Shown: in pieces, positions 36,666 through 45,501 of the stretch
Layout: each line of letters opens with the position of its first letter
Position numbering within the stretch: position 1 is the first letter of the stretch
NCBI GenBank assembly: GCA_009841225.1
Contig: VXMF01000005.1
Coordinates: forward strand, 62,001-126,000
Origin: Terriglobia bacterium
Lineage (GTDB): Bacteria > Acidobacteriota > Terriglobia > Bryobacterales > UBA6623
Direction: 5' to 3'
Length of the DNA: 64,000 nt
Notes under the pieces: generated by a model
Databases searched by the model: none
Told to the model about the DNA's origin: nothing
The model's input: only the letters and a program-made list of their open reading frames with translations
Made by a program: the position numbers and the translations under genes

Positions 36666-37193
36666 TTAGTTGGCCGGGTGCTTGGCGTCGTAGGCCTGGG
36701 TGGCTTCGGCGGTTAGGTTGATCAAGGGATCGCCGGCCAGCACGCTCGAGCTGTCGATGATCAGGTCAAAGCCCTTCTCCGCACGCAGGCCCTGGACGAT
36801 TTCCCGCATGCGGCCGCTGGCGGCGGTGAGGATGTTCTGCCGGTCGAACTCGACATCAGACTGGAGGTCCTCCGTCATTCGCTGGGCTCTGATCTGCTTG
36901 CGCTGGCCCTCGGCCTGCAGCTGGGCCAGCTCGGCCCCGGTGGCGCCTTGGATCTTGGCCTGAAGCTCTTGCAGTTCTGCCGAGAGCGCATTCAGCTCCT
37001 CCTGCCGGTCTTGGTACTTGGCTTCCAGCGCCGCCGATTCCTTCCTCATGTCGGCGGTCGACAGCAGTGCCTCCTGAAAGTTGATGACGGCCACCTTGGT
37101 TTGGGCTGCCAGCTGGCTCGGCCAAGCGCAAAGCAACACGGCCGGCGCCAGCAAGAAGACGCGCATTCGCATGGGATTCCATCGTTGCAACAT
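36666..37193 (-). CDS. OmpH/Skp-family periplasmic chaperone
   Basis: A 175-residue exported protein: signal peptide (about 8-30, VFLLAPAVLLCAWPSQLAAQ), the OmpH opening KVAVINFQEALLSTADMRK, a long charged coiled-coil arm (about 55-125) and the C-terminal FDLIIDSSSVLAGDPLINLT strand. Family members hold outer-membrane proteins in the periplasm. Position downstream of rseP and dxr matches envelope gene clusters elsewhere. MRMRVFLL is an alternative start. Confidence 0.88.
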   Translation of the reverse strand: MLQRWNPMRMRVFLLAPAVLLCAWPSQLAAQTKVAVINFQEALLSTADMRKESAALEAKYQDRQEELNALSAELQELQAKIQGATGAELAQLQAEGQRKQIRAQRMTEDLQSDVEFDRQNILTAASGRMREIVQGLRAEKGFDLIIDSSSVLAGDPLINLTAEATQAYDAKHPAN

Positions 37194-37301
37194 GGTCAGT
37201 GTTCCTTGAATCCCTATTTTGGCATGCCGCGCACGCTCGATTCCACAGACCGACCGCAGCCGCTGTCCGGCCGGCCGGTCCGGACGGGACGATGGCGCCG
37301 A

Positions 37302-38600
37302 TCACGGCGAAAGGAACTGGCGTGCCAAGTCGTTGTACATCACAACCCCGAACAGGACGATGATGAAGAGCAACCCTGCCTGAGTGATGCGCTGCCTGAC
37401 CTTCATGCTCACGTCACGGCGCAGCATCGATTCAACGGCCAGCAGCAAGATCTGACCGCCGTCGAGCACTGGAACGGGCGCGAGATTTATGACGCCGAGG
37501 TTGACGCTGATCAGCGCCATGAACTGGACCAACGCGGCGAGGCCGAAGGACGCTGCGGCCTGGGTGTGCTCGTAGATCCCGACCGGCCCTTCAAGGTTCG
37601 TTACGGCCATGTCGCCCGTGATCAGCTTGCCGAGAGAGCGGAAGATGATGCTCGCGAATCCGACATTCTCCTCGACCGACACGCCGACGGCGGCGCTGAA
37701 GGACAGTTTCTCTTCGATCCGCTCGCGGATCGGCCGCATTACGATCCCGAGCCGCCATCCTTCCTCGTGCTTTGCCGGCTGAAGCTCGAAGGACCGCCGC
37801 TCGCCCTCCCGCTCGATTTCGAGCAGCAACGCCTCGCCGTCCGAACCGCCGACGATCTCGGCGACCTGCTCCACGGCGATGATCTGGGAGCCGTCGATGC
37901 TCGCAAGTACGTCGCCGACCTCGATCCCGGAGCTGGCTGCCGGCGACCCCGGGACCAGCTCGACCAATTCCACCCGATGGGCCGCGCTCCAGCCGGGGTC
38001 GGGCACGCCGCGCTCCCCCTGCATCTCGGGGATCGTGATGCGGGTGTCCAGCACGGTGCCGCTTCGCTCCAGCGCCAGGACTGCCTCGTTCTCCTGAACG
38101 AGCGTCGACGCAACGATCAAGTCCTTCCAGGTCGGCGTCTCCACGCCATCGATGGAGCGAACCACGTCGTTGGTCTGAATCGCAGCGCGATCCGCCGCCG
38201 AGCCTGGCCTGACGTAGCCGATCCGCGCGACTTCCTCCAAGTAGGCTGCCCGCGAGTACTCGTGCATGTAGACGCCGGCCAACAGGCCTATCGCGAGGAT
38301 GAAGTTGAACGCAGGGCCGGCAGCGAGGATGATCAGGCGCTGCCAGCGCGGCTTCGCCGAGAACCCGTCCGGTTCGTAGACTGCTTCGTCCGACAGGGCA
38401 TGGCCGGCCATCTTCACATAGCCGCCTATCGGCAGCAGGCAAACCTTGAAATCCGTGCCGTCGTGGTCGAATCCCAGCAGCTTGGGGCCGAAACCGATCG
38501 AAAAGCTCTCGACCTTGACTCCGAAGTACCGAGCCGCCAAGTAGTGTCCCAGCTCGTGAAACACGACCAAGACGCTCAGGACGAGAATGAAATTGACCAT
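37302..38600 (-). CDS. rseP: Site-2 protease RseP
   Basis: Intramembrane zinc metalloprotease of 432 residues. The HExxH site is H15-E-L-G-H19 in the first helix (VVFHELGHYLAARYFGV). Two PDZ domains follow (about 115-285, with GYVRPGSAADRAAI and LVPGSPAASSGIEVGDVL). The second catalytic segment NLGVINLAPVPVLDGGQIL supplies the Asp ligand. It would cut anti-sigma factors or signal-peptide remnants. It lies 28 bp after dxr. Confidence 0.94.
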   Translation of the reverse strand: MVNFILVLSVLVVFHELGHYLAARYFGVKVESFSIGFGPKLLGFDHDGTDFKVCLLPIGGYVKMAGHALSDEAVYEPDGFSAKPRWQRLIILAAGPAFNFILAIGLLAGVYMHEYSRAAYLEEVARIGYVRPGSAADRAAIQTNDVVRSIDGVETPTWKDLIVASTLVQENEAVLALERSGTVLDTRITIPEMQGERGVPDPGWSAAHRVELVELVPGSPAASSGIEVGDVLASIDGSQIIAVEQVAEIVGGSDGEALLLEIEREGERRSFELQPAKHEEGWRLGIVMRPIRERIEEKLSFSAAVGVSVEENVGFASIIFRSLGKLITGDMAVTNLEGPVGIYEHTQAAASFGLAALVQFMALISVNLGVINLAPVPVLDGGQILLLAVESMLRRDVSMKVRQRITQAGLLFIIVLFGVVMYNDLARQFLSP

Positions 38601-38628
38601 ATGGCGACTTCGAGCCTCAGGCTGGCAC

Positions 38629-39810
38629 CTAGCCTACGCGGGTCGGGGGCGCGCGATTCGCCACCAACGCAGCCGCGTAAGCGCGGGCCTCGCGATCGCA
38701 CTCCATGACGTCCTCGATTCCGGAAACCGATCGCGCCGCGCCCCATTCCAAGGTCCGCTCGACCACGCCATGAATGTCCAAGTAGGCAATCCGGCCTGCC
38801 AAGAAAGCCCCTACGGCCACCTCGTCGGCTGCGTTGAGCAGGCAGCCGGACGGGCCGCCCAGGCGCAACGCTTCATACGCTAGCGCCAGCAGCGGGAACT
38901 TGGAAAGGTCGGGCGCCTCGAAGTCCAATTGTGGCACGCTGCCCCAATCCATGCGCTCACGCGGGCTGGCTTCCCGTGCCGGGAATGTCAATGCGTAGCG
39001 GATTGGCAGCTTCATGTCAGGCGGGCTGAGCTGCGCAATCATCGAGCCGTCCACGAATTCGACCATGGCATGGATGATCGACTGCGGATGCACGACCACG
39101 TCCACCCGCTCCGGCGGCAGGGCGAACAGGTGGCAGGCTTCGATGACCTCAAAGCCCTTGTTCATCATCGTGGCCGAGTCAACGGTGATCCGGCTGCCCA
39201 TGTTCCACGTCGGGTGGCGCAGGGCGCTGGCTGGCGTGACATGCGCCAGCTGCTCCATCGGCGTGCGGCGGAACGGCCCGCCGGAAGCCGTCAGGACGAT
39301 CCGCTCCACTTCGTCGGGCCGCCCGGCTCGCAAGCACTGGTGGATCGCGTTGTGCTCGCTATCGACCGGCAGCAGGTCCGCGCCGGACTCCCGGGCGGCC
39401 TGCATCACAGCCTCCCCGGCGGCGACGAGCACCTCCTTGTTCGCCAGCGCGACGCGCCGGCCGTCTCGCACCGCCGCATAGGTGGCCGCCAGGCCGGCGA
39501 CCCCGACCGCGGCCGAGACCAGCACGTCAGAGTCGATGCCGACCGCGGCCTCGTAGTTCCCGTCGGGCCCGCACACGCAGCGCGGAGCATAGTCCGGGAT
39601 TCCGGCGATGCCGTCGCGCAACGCTGCAAGAGATTCCTCGTCGGCCACCGACAGCAGGCGAGGCCGAAATTCGGCAGCCTGGCGCACAAGTTCGGCGACA
39701 TTGCGCCCGGCAGCAAGCGCGACCACCTCGACCTCGCTGTCGATCTCGCGCACCACCTGCAGGGTGTTGCGCCCGATCGAGCCGGTGGATCCGAGCAACG
39801 CGAGTCGCAT
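38629..39810 (-). CDS. dxr: 1-deoxy-D-xylulose 5-phosphate reductoisomerase
   Basis: NADPH-dependent second step of the MEP isoprenoid pathway. The 393 residues open with the Rossmann motif MRLALLGSTGSIGRNTL. They show RVALANKEVLVAAG, LLPVDSEHNAIHQC, the substrate loop LTASGGPFR, HPTWNMGSRITVDSATMMNK and LNAADEVAVGAFL. I start at the ATG (39810) rather than the TTG one codon earlier. Confidence 0.96.
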   Translation of the reverse strand: MRLALLGSTGSIGRNTLQVVREIDSEVEVVALAAGRNVAELVRQAAEFRPRLLSVADEESLAALRDGIAGIPDYAPRCVCGPDGNYEAAVGIDSDVLVSAAVGVAGLAATYAAVRDGRRVALANKEVLVAAGEAVMQAARESGADLLPVDSEHNAIHQCLRAGRPDEVERIVLTASGGPFRRTPMEQLAHVTPASALRHPTWNMGSRITVDSATMMNKGFEVIEACHLFALPPERVDVVVHPQSIIHAMVEFVDGSMIAQLSPPDMKLPIRYALTFPAREASPRERMDWGSVPQLDFEAPDLSKFPLLALAYEALRLGGPSGCLLNAADEVAVGAFLAGRIAYLDIHGVVERTLEWGAARSVSGIEDVMECDREARAYAAALVANRAPPTRVG

Positions 39811-39858
39811 CAAGGCTGTACCCCAACCGCCGCGTCCCGCCGACTTGGCATGCCGGGG

Positions 39859-40401
39859 CTAGCCGGGATCATGGCACAGATCGCAGTCGTTCGGCGCATT
39901 GTTGCGAGCGTGGCACTCCATGCAGGCTGCCATCGTGGTGGGCTTCTCCTGAAACAAGACCTCACGCTGCGCCACCGGACCGTGGCAGGTTTCGCAGTCG
40001 AAACCGGCGTCTTCCACATGCGAGGCGTGCGAGAACCAGACGAAGTCCGGCACTCGGTAGATCCGTTTCCAAGGCACGGCCGTGCCCTCGGAGTTGAGCT
40101 TGGCAAGCAGTTGGATGTGCGGGCTATCCGTCTTGATCGACGCATGACAGGCCATGCAGGTTGCCTCAGCGGGATAGCCGGCGGCGAAGCCGGGATCCGC
40201 GATGGCATGACAGTCGCGGCACTGGATGCCCAGCGCGACATGCGTCTTGTGGCTGTACGGCAGGGGCTGCTCGACTGGTACGGGCGCGGCCTGCTCGCCG
40301 GCAGGGGCTTCGGGTTCCTGCGGATTGCCGGGCGGCACTGCTGCCAGCCCCAGGCCCAGCAGTAGGGCGCAGATTCGCGGCAGGAGCTTAGCGGTGTTCA
40401 T
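39859..40401 (-). CDS. Pentaheme periplasmic cytochrome c
   Basis: A 180-residue exported protein with a signal peptide (about 1-22) and five CxxCH heme sites at C61, C82, C136, C160 and C173. Extra His residues (SHKTH, WFSHASH) suit bis-His ligation, as in cytochrome c7/c3-like proteins. The heme-bearing halves are separated by a 50-residue segment. It lies 14 bp after the FGE-like gene and 48 bp before dxr. Its redox partner is not identifiable here. Confidence 0.88.
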   Translation of the reverse strand: MNTAKLLPRICALLLGLGLAAVPPGNPQEPEAPAGEQAAPVPVEQPLPYSHKTHVALGIQCRDCHAIADPGFAAGYPAEATCMACHASIKTDSPHIQLLAKLNSEGTAVPWKRIYRVPDFVWFSHASHVEDAGFDCETCHGPVAQREVLFQEKPTTMAACMECHARNNAPNDCDLCHDPG

Positions 40402-40415
40402 TCAGCGCCTCCCGG

Positions 40416-41309
40416 TCAGGCATCGCTAGCGCAGCGGAAGCCCAAGTTGGTAGTGGCGCTATCGGGCGTGTTGGACGTGCGCGCGGCTACGCGATAGCGG
40501 TTGCAATAGGAAGCGTGGCACAAGAACGACCCGCCGCGCATGACCCTGGCCGTCCCGTTGGGCGGGCCGACCGGATTGGAGCGCGTCGCCGTGACATGGT
40601 AGGTCGGATCGAACCAGTCTGCGCACCACTCCCAGACGTTCCCGGTGATCGAATAGATGCCGAATCCGTTCGGCGGAAACGCGTCGACGGGGCATGGGCC
40701 GCGATAGCCATCCTCGCCCGTGTCGTGGTCCGGAAAGCGACCCTGCCAGACGTTGCATAGGTGCTTCCCCTCCGGTTCGAGCTCATCGCCCCATGGATAC
40801 AGCTGCTGTTCCAAGCCGCCGCGCGCGGCGAATTCCCACTCCGCTTCTGTGGGTAGTCGCTTGCCGGCCCAGCGGCAATAGGCCAGTGCGTCCGCGTAAG
40901 AGATATGGGTGACGGGATGGTCGGGTTGCTGCTCAATGCCGGAATCGGGACCCTCGGGATGCCGCCAGTCAGCGCCCTTGACCTTGCACCACCACTCGTG
41001 GCCGGCGACGGTGTCCTCGGCTAGGTCTCGGTACTGTTCGGCGGGCAGTTGCTTGTGGAACACAAACGACCAGCCGAAACGCTCCGCCTCGCTAACGTAG
41101 TCTGTGGCGCGCACGAAATCACGAAACGATTCCACCGTAACCGGGTACCGGTCGATGTAGAAGGGATCCAGCAGCACTTCCCTGACCGGGCCTTCCCCGT
41201 CAGCGGGGAAGCCCACGTCGGTCTCAGTGCCCATTAGGAAGCGCCCGCCGGCCATCCGGCACATCTCGGTGGCGGAGGCTGCGCGCGCTACCGGCCGCGA
41301 TTCCGACAT
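40416..41309 (-). CDS. Formylglycine-generating enzyme (SUMF1 family)
   Basis: Oxidises the Cys of sulfatase C-x-A-x-R motifs to formylglycine. The 297-residue form carries the FGE fold (GGRFLMGTE, DRYPVTVESFRDF, PVTHISYADALAYCRWAGKRLPTE, GNVWEWCADW). The copper-binding catalytic pair C264 and C269 is intact in RGGSFLCHASYCNRYR, and the end TPDSATTNLGFRCA is diagnostic. The start is uncertain: AGGAGG abuts the ATG at 41309, and an upstream frame opens to 41474. No export signal is evident. A matching sulfatase lies at 15745-17520. Confidence 0.88.
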   Translation of the reverse strand: MSESRPVARAASATEMCRMAGGRFLMGTETDVGFPADGEGPVREVLLDPFYIDRYPVTVESFRDFVRATDYVSEAERFGWSFVFHKQLPAEQYRDLAEDTVAGHEWWCKVKGADWRHPEGPDSGIEQQPDHPVTHISYADALAYCRWAGKRLPTEAEWEFAARGGLEQQLYPWGDELEPEGKHLCNVWQGRFPDHDTGEDGYRGPCPVDAFPPNGFGIYSITGNVWEWCADWFDPTYHVTATRSNPVGPPNGTARVMRGGSFLCHASYCNRYRVAARTSNTPDSATTNLGFRCASDA

Positions 41310-41551
41310 CCTCCTGGACTCTGCCAGCCGCTGCGCCCTGGACACGCTAGGAACGCAGCACGGGCTCGGCGTGAACGGGAGCACCGGCAGGCCGGGTCCG
41401 GTTCCCTGACTATCCTGGACTGGCGCTTGCGAGTGGTTGGGCTGCACCGGCACGGCCGTAGGCGATTTTAGCACGATGATCGCGCAACTACTTGCCTGCG
41501 GCGGGGATACGCCCAGCCCACGAAACAGCCAAGCGGCTGCCTCGCAGTGGC

Positions 41552-42442
41552 TTAGGCCTCGCTCGCTGAAGCCGGCGCATCTTCCACGACTGCGCGCTCG
41601 CGGAGGCCGTCCAAGTACCGCTCGACGAGTTCCCTGCGCCGGTTCTCAAGGGCCTCTCGCGCCAGCTCGTCTTGGACTTCGGCGAACGGACGTACCCCGG
41701 CGGCCTTGCGGTCGGTGAGCTTGACAATGTGGAAGCCAAAGACCGTCTTGAAGACCTCGCTGACCTGGCCGACCTGCATGTCGAAGACGACGTCCTCGAA
41801 CTCGCTCACCATCTTGCCCCGCGCGAAGTAGCCCAAGTCGCCACCCCCTCCAGGGCAGTCGGAGTCCTCGTCGGCGAGCCGCTCGAAGGCCTCGCCGGAC
41901 TGCAGCCGGCCGTAGATTCTCTCCGCGGCGGATTTGGCCTGTTCTTCGGTGACGTCCTTCTCGATGTGCTTGACGATGTGGGACGCCCGCACCATCTCCT
42001 CGGTCTTGTAGCGCTGCTTGTTGCGTCGGTAGGCTTGCGCGAGTTCCTTGGGTCTTGGTGCCTTCGCCTTTGACGTCACCGATTCGATGAGCCGTTCGAC
42101 CTTGAGCTGCGTGCGGATGTCGCCGCGGAGCGCGTCTTCATCGACACCCGCTTCCGCGAGCTTCTTAGCACCTCCGTATCGCTTGAGCGCGTCGGCGAAA
42201 CGCTGCTCGGCGGCCTCTTCGTCGACGGGCCGGGGGTCCGAGCCGGCCTGCTGCCGCAGTAGAATCTGTTCGATGAGGTTCTCGCGGCCCCACTCGATCG
42301 CGCGCTCGCGGATGCCTGCTGCATCGAGGCCCATCTCCTCGCGCTGTTCCGGGGACAAAGTCTCTAAGCGCTGACGGACTGATTCGGCTTCGCGCGCCAG
42401 CGCTTCGTCGGAAACCAGTTCTCCGTTGATGCGAATCGGCAT
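41552..42442 (-). CDS. Parvulin-type peptidyl-prolyl isomerase
   Basis: About 296 residues starting MPIRINGELVSDEALAREAE, with no signal peptide. A SurA-N-like helical region (about 15-130) precedes a parvulin domain (about 150-250) with RASHIVKHIEKDVTEEQ, FERLADEDSDCPGGGGDLGYFARGKM and FKTVFGFHIVKLTDRKA. It is probably a folding helper. The lack of a signal suggests a cytoplasmic or trigger-like role. Another ATG lies 9 bp upstream. It follows accC by 91 bp. Confidence 0.88.
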   Translation of the reverse strand: MPIRINGELVSDEALAREAESVRQRLETLSPEQREEMGLDAAGIRERAIEWGRENLIEQILLRQQAGSDPRPVDEEAAEQRFADALKRYGGAKKLAEAGVDEDALRGDIRTQLKVERLIESVTSKAKAPRPKELAQAYRRNKQRYKTEEMVRASHIVKHIEKDVTEEQAKSAAERIYGRLQSGEAFERLADEDSDCPGGGGDLGYFARGKMVSEFEDVVFDMQVGQVSEVFKTVFGFHIVKLTDRKAAGVRPFAEVQDELAREALENRRRELVERYLDGLRERAVVEDAPASASEA

Positions 42443-42533
42443 CGCGGCCATTCTAGCGTGTGCCGGAGGACGACCGCAGGGATGGCGGGTCCGTGCTGGC
42501 GTTCGGCTGTGGTGGGCGGGAGTGGGGCGGAGT

Positions 42534-43874
42534 CTAAATTCCCTGCTCTTCGATGAACCGGGTATCGTAGCGGCCCTCTGCAAACGCGGCGGTCTCCAGA
42601 ATCTTGCGGTGCAACGGGATCGAGTTCCTGATTCCATCCAGCCTGCACATTGACAGCGCGCGCTTCATGCGCTCGATCGCCTCGGCCCGGCTTGCGCCGT
42701 GGGCGGTGATCTTGGCAACGAGGGAGTCATAGTAGGGCGGGACCGTCCAACCTGAGTAAGCTGCCGTGTCGACCCTAACGCCAATCCCTCCGGGTGCGGA
42801 GAACTCGCTGATCCTCCCTGCAGATGGCATGAACGTCTCGGGATCTTCCGCGTTGATGCGGCATTCGATCGCATGACCGCGCACTTCCACAGGCAGGGGT
42901 ACCACCGAGTCCAAGGGCTCGCCCGCTGCCAGCAAGAGCTGGCTCTTCACTAAGTCGATGCCCGTGACAGCCTCCGTCACAGGATGCTCGACCTGGATGC
43001 GAGCGTTGAGCTCGATAAAGTGAAGTTCCCCGTCCTCGTCCATCAGGAACTCGACCGTCCCGGCATTCGAATAGCCGATCGCGGACAGCGCCTTGGAAAG
43101 GATCGCGGCCATCTCGCCTCGACGCTCGGCGCTGAATCCATTGGCCGGTGCCTCTTCCAGCAGCTTCTGATGGCGCCGCTGGATCGAGCACTCCCTCTCG
43201 CCCAGCGAGACCGCGTTGCCGTAGTTGTCGCCCAAGACCTGGAACTCGATGTGGCGGGGCCGCTCGACGAACTTCTCGAGGTAGACCTCGCCAGCCCCAA
43301 ACGCCGCCTCAGCCTCGGCTCGCGCCTGCTGAAACGCCCCGTCGAGGTCTTCGGCGCTGCGCACGATGCGCATGCCCCTGCCACCGCCGCCCATCGACGC
43401 CTTGAGAATTACCGGGAATCCGATCTCCTCGGCGTAACCGCGCGCCTCGGAAAGGTCTTGCAGCGGTTCCTGGGAGCCGGGAAGGACGGGGATTCCCGCG
43501 TCCTGCGCTGCTCTGCGCGCCTGCGCCTTGTCGCCCATCAGGCGAATCGCTTCCGGGCCGGGGCCGATGAACTGAATTCCGCAGTCGCCGCAGATTTCCG
43601 CAAAGTGCGCATCCTCTGCGAGAAAACCGTAGCCGGGATGGATCGCGTCAACGTTGGCAATCTCTGACGCGCTGATGATGGCAGGCACGCTCAGGTAGCT
43701 CTGGGAACTCGGCGCCGCTCCGATGCACACTGCCTCGTCGGCATAGCTGACATGCAGCGAGTCGCGATCGGCCGTCGAGTAGACCGCGACCGTCTTCACG
43801 CCAAGTTCGCGACAAGCCGCGATGACTCGCAGGGCAATCTCGCCACGATTGGCGATGAGAACCTTTTCGAACAT
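42534..43874 (-). CDS. accC: Biotin carboxylase subunit of acetyl-CoA carboxylase
   Basis: ATP-grasp enzyme that carboxylates biotin on AccB, the first step of fatty-acid synthesis. The 446 residues open [19 protein letters not shown]. They show [16 protein letters not shown], the glycine loop [54 protein letters not shown] and [13 protein letters not shown]. It lies 12 bp after accB, the normal accBC pair. Confidence 0.97.
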   Translation of the reverse strand: MFEKVLIANRGEIALRVIAACRELGVKTVAVYSTADRDSLHVSYADEAVCIGAAPSSQSYLSVPAIISASEIANVDAIHPGYGFLAEDAHFAEICGDCGIQFIGPGPEAIRLMGDKAQARRAAQDAGIPVLPGSQEPLQDLSEARGYAEEIGFPVILKASMGGGGRGMRIVRSAEDLDGAFQQARAEAEAAFGAGEVYLEKFVERPRHIEFQVLGDNYGNAVSLGERECSIQRRHQKLLEEAPANGFSAERRGEMAAILSKALSAIGYSNAGTVEFLMDEDGELHFIELNARIQVEHPVTEAVTGIDLVKSQLLLAAGEPLDSVVPLPVEVRGHAIECRINAEDPETFMPSAGRISEFSAPGGIGVRVDTAAYSGWTVPPYYDSLVAKITAHGASRAEAIERMKRALSMCRLDGIRNSIPLHRKILETAAFAEGRYDTRFIEEQGI

Positions 43875-43886
43875 CTCGGCGCGGCC

Positions 43887-44339
43887 CTAGTCGGCAGTAA
43901 TGCGGAACAGAGGCTGGCCGAATTCCACGCCCTCGGCATTGTCGACCAAGCGCTCGGCGACCACGCCCTCGTACTCGCACTCGATCTCGTTCATTAGCTT
44001 CATGGCCTCGATGATGCAGACCACCTGGCCCTTCTTGACGCGATCCCCGACCTCGACGAATGGGGGTGCTTCCGGCGACGAGGCCGCATAGAACGTGCCG
44101 ACCATGGGAGACTCGATGAGCTGCCCGCCGGCGCTGGCGACGGCATGCGCCTCGCCCTCGGCCTTCGGTGCCGTCGCTGCAGTGGCTTGGGGAAGCGGCG
44201 CCGCTGCCAGCGGCGCTCCGGTTCGAGCCACCCGAACGCGAACCCCCTCGGCCTCGTATTCGACCTCTGTCAACCCCTTTTCGTCGAGGATCCCAACGAG
44301 CGCTTCGATCGCTGCTCGGTCCAGCTTGGTTCTCGCCAT
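43887..44339 (-). CDS. accB: Biotin carboxyl carrier protein
   Basis: A 150-residue carrier whose biotinyl lysine lies in the C-terminal motif EAMKLMNE (VCIIEAMKLMNEIECEYEG). The N-terminal domain (AIEALVGILDEKGLTEVEYEAEGVRVRVAR) and an Ala/Pro linker precede it. It is 19 bp after the M24 peptidase gene and 12 bp before accC, an arrangement common in bacteria. Confidence 0.95.
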   Translation of the reverse strand: MARTKLDRAAIEALVGILDEKGLTEVEYEAEGVRVRVARTGAPLAAAPLPQATAATAPKAEGEAHAVASAGGQLIESPMVGTFYAASSPEAPPFVEVGDRVKKGQVVCIIEAMKLMNEIECEYEGVVAERLVDNAEGVEFGQPLFRITAD

Positions 44340-44358
44340 GTCGCTCCGATCTCAACCC

Positions 44359-45441
44359 TTACAGCACGCGCAGCTGTCGTGGCGTGCCGGTCAGAACTTC
44401 GCATCCGCCTGCTGTGACAGCCACCACGTCTTCGATCCGCACACCGGCCAAGCCCTCCAAGTAGACACCTGGCTCCACAGTCACCACCATGCCCTGCCGC
44501 AAGCGCTGGCGCTGCCCCGGCGCGATGCGCGGCCCCTCGTGGATCTCTAGTCCCAGACCATGGCCCGTCGAATGCACGAACAGCTCGTCAAGCCGGACGC
44601 CTCCCACGTTGGTCTTCTTCAGAACGCCGCGTGCCCGCCCGTCCACTGTCCTGCATTCTACGCCGGGACGGATTGCGTCGATCGCAGCCGCTTGGGCCTC
44701 TAGAACGGCTTGGATCAATGCTTTCTGTGCCGCGCCCGGATCGCCCAAAGCAACCATCCGGGTCATGTCGCTGCAATAGCCCCCGAGTATAGCACCTTGG
44801 TCCACTACCACTAGCGCCCGCGGCTCGATCCGCTGGTCGCGGGGCTCGGCATGGGGGCGAGCGCCATGCTCCCCGCTCGCCACGATTGTGGGGAAGGCGG
44901 CGCCTTCTGCCCCGCGCCTGCGCATGGCAAATTCCAGCTCGGCGGCCATCTTCGCCTCGCTCCAACGGGCGTCTAACCTGTTGATGACATCTTCGTAGGA
45001 GGCGGAATTCAGCGCTAGCGAATCGCGGATGGCGGCGATCTCGGAAGCGCTCTTGATCTGGCGCAGTTTCTCCACGACCGAATCCACGGGCATCAGCCGG
45101 CATCGGGGCAACTCGGCATTCAAGTAGGCGTAGGTCCCGTAATCAATTCGGTTGGCTTCAAAGCGCAGTCGTCTCAGCCGCAGTTTCTTCGCTTCCGCGA
45201 CCAATTCCGGACGCGCATCTCCGCGAGAGATGCGGACGGTGGCGCAACGCGCCTGTTCCCGCGCCTGGGTGGAGTAGCGACTATCTGTGAACAGCGTGGC
45301 CTCGTCTGCGGTGACAAGCAGGTGGCCCGCTGACCCGGTGAATCCAGTCAGGTAGCGGATGTTTGGCAGCGCGGAAACGTAGAAGGGCTGATCGCGCAAG
45401 CGACTGCGCAGTGCCGCCAGCCGATTCGAGTGGTCTTGCAT
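44359..45441 (-). CDS. M24-family Xaa-Pro aminopeptidase
   Basis: Cytoplasmic dimetal peptidase of 360 residues with a creatinase-like N-domain (about 1-125) and a pita-bread catalytic domain. Ligands are visible: two Asp in VVDQGAILGGYCSDMTRM, His in HSTGHGLGLEIHEGPRI, and Glu in GMVVTVEPGVYLEGLAGVRIED. It probably removes N-terminal residues before Pro. It is the first gene of the run with accB and accC. Confidence 0.92.
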   Translation of the reverse strand: MQDHSNRLAALRSRLRDQPFYVSALPNIRYLTGFTGSAGHLLVTADEATLFTDSRYSTQAREQARCATVRISRGDARPELVAEAKKLRLRRLRFEANRIDYGTYAYLNAELPRCRLMPVDSVVEKLRQIKSASEIAAIRDSLALNSASYEDVINRLDARWSEAKMAAELEFAMRRRGAEGAAFPTIVASGEHGARPHAEPRDQRIEPRALVVVDQGAILGGYCSDMTRMVALGDPGAAQKALIQAVLEAQAAAIDAIRPGVECRTVDGRARGVLKKTNVGGVRLDELFVHSTGHGLGLEIHEGPRIAPGQRQRLRQGMVVTVEPGVYLEGLAGVRIEDVVAVTAGGCEVLTGTPRQLRVL

Positions 45442-45501
45442 CAGGTGCGATCAGAGACTCGCCGCCTCCCCTGCCAGCCCATCATACGGGCAACGGCGGC
45501 A

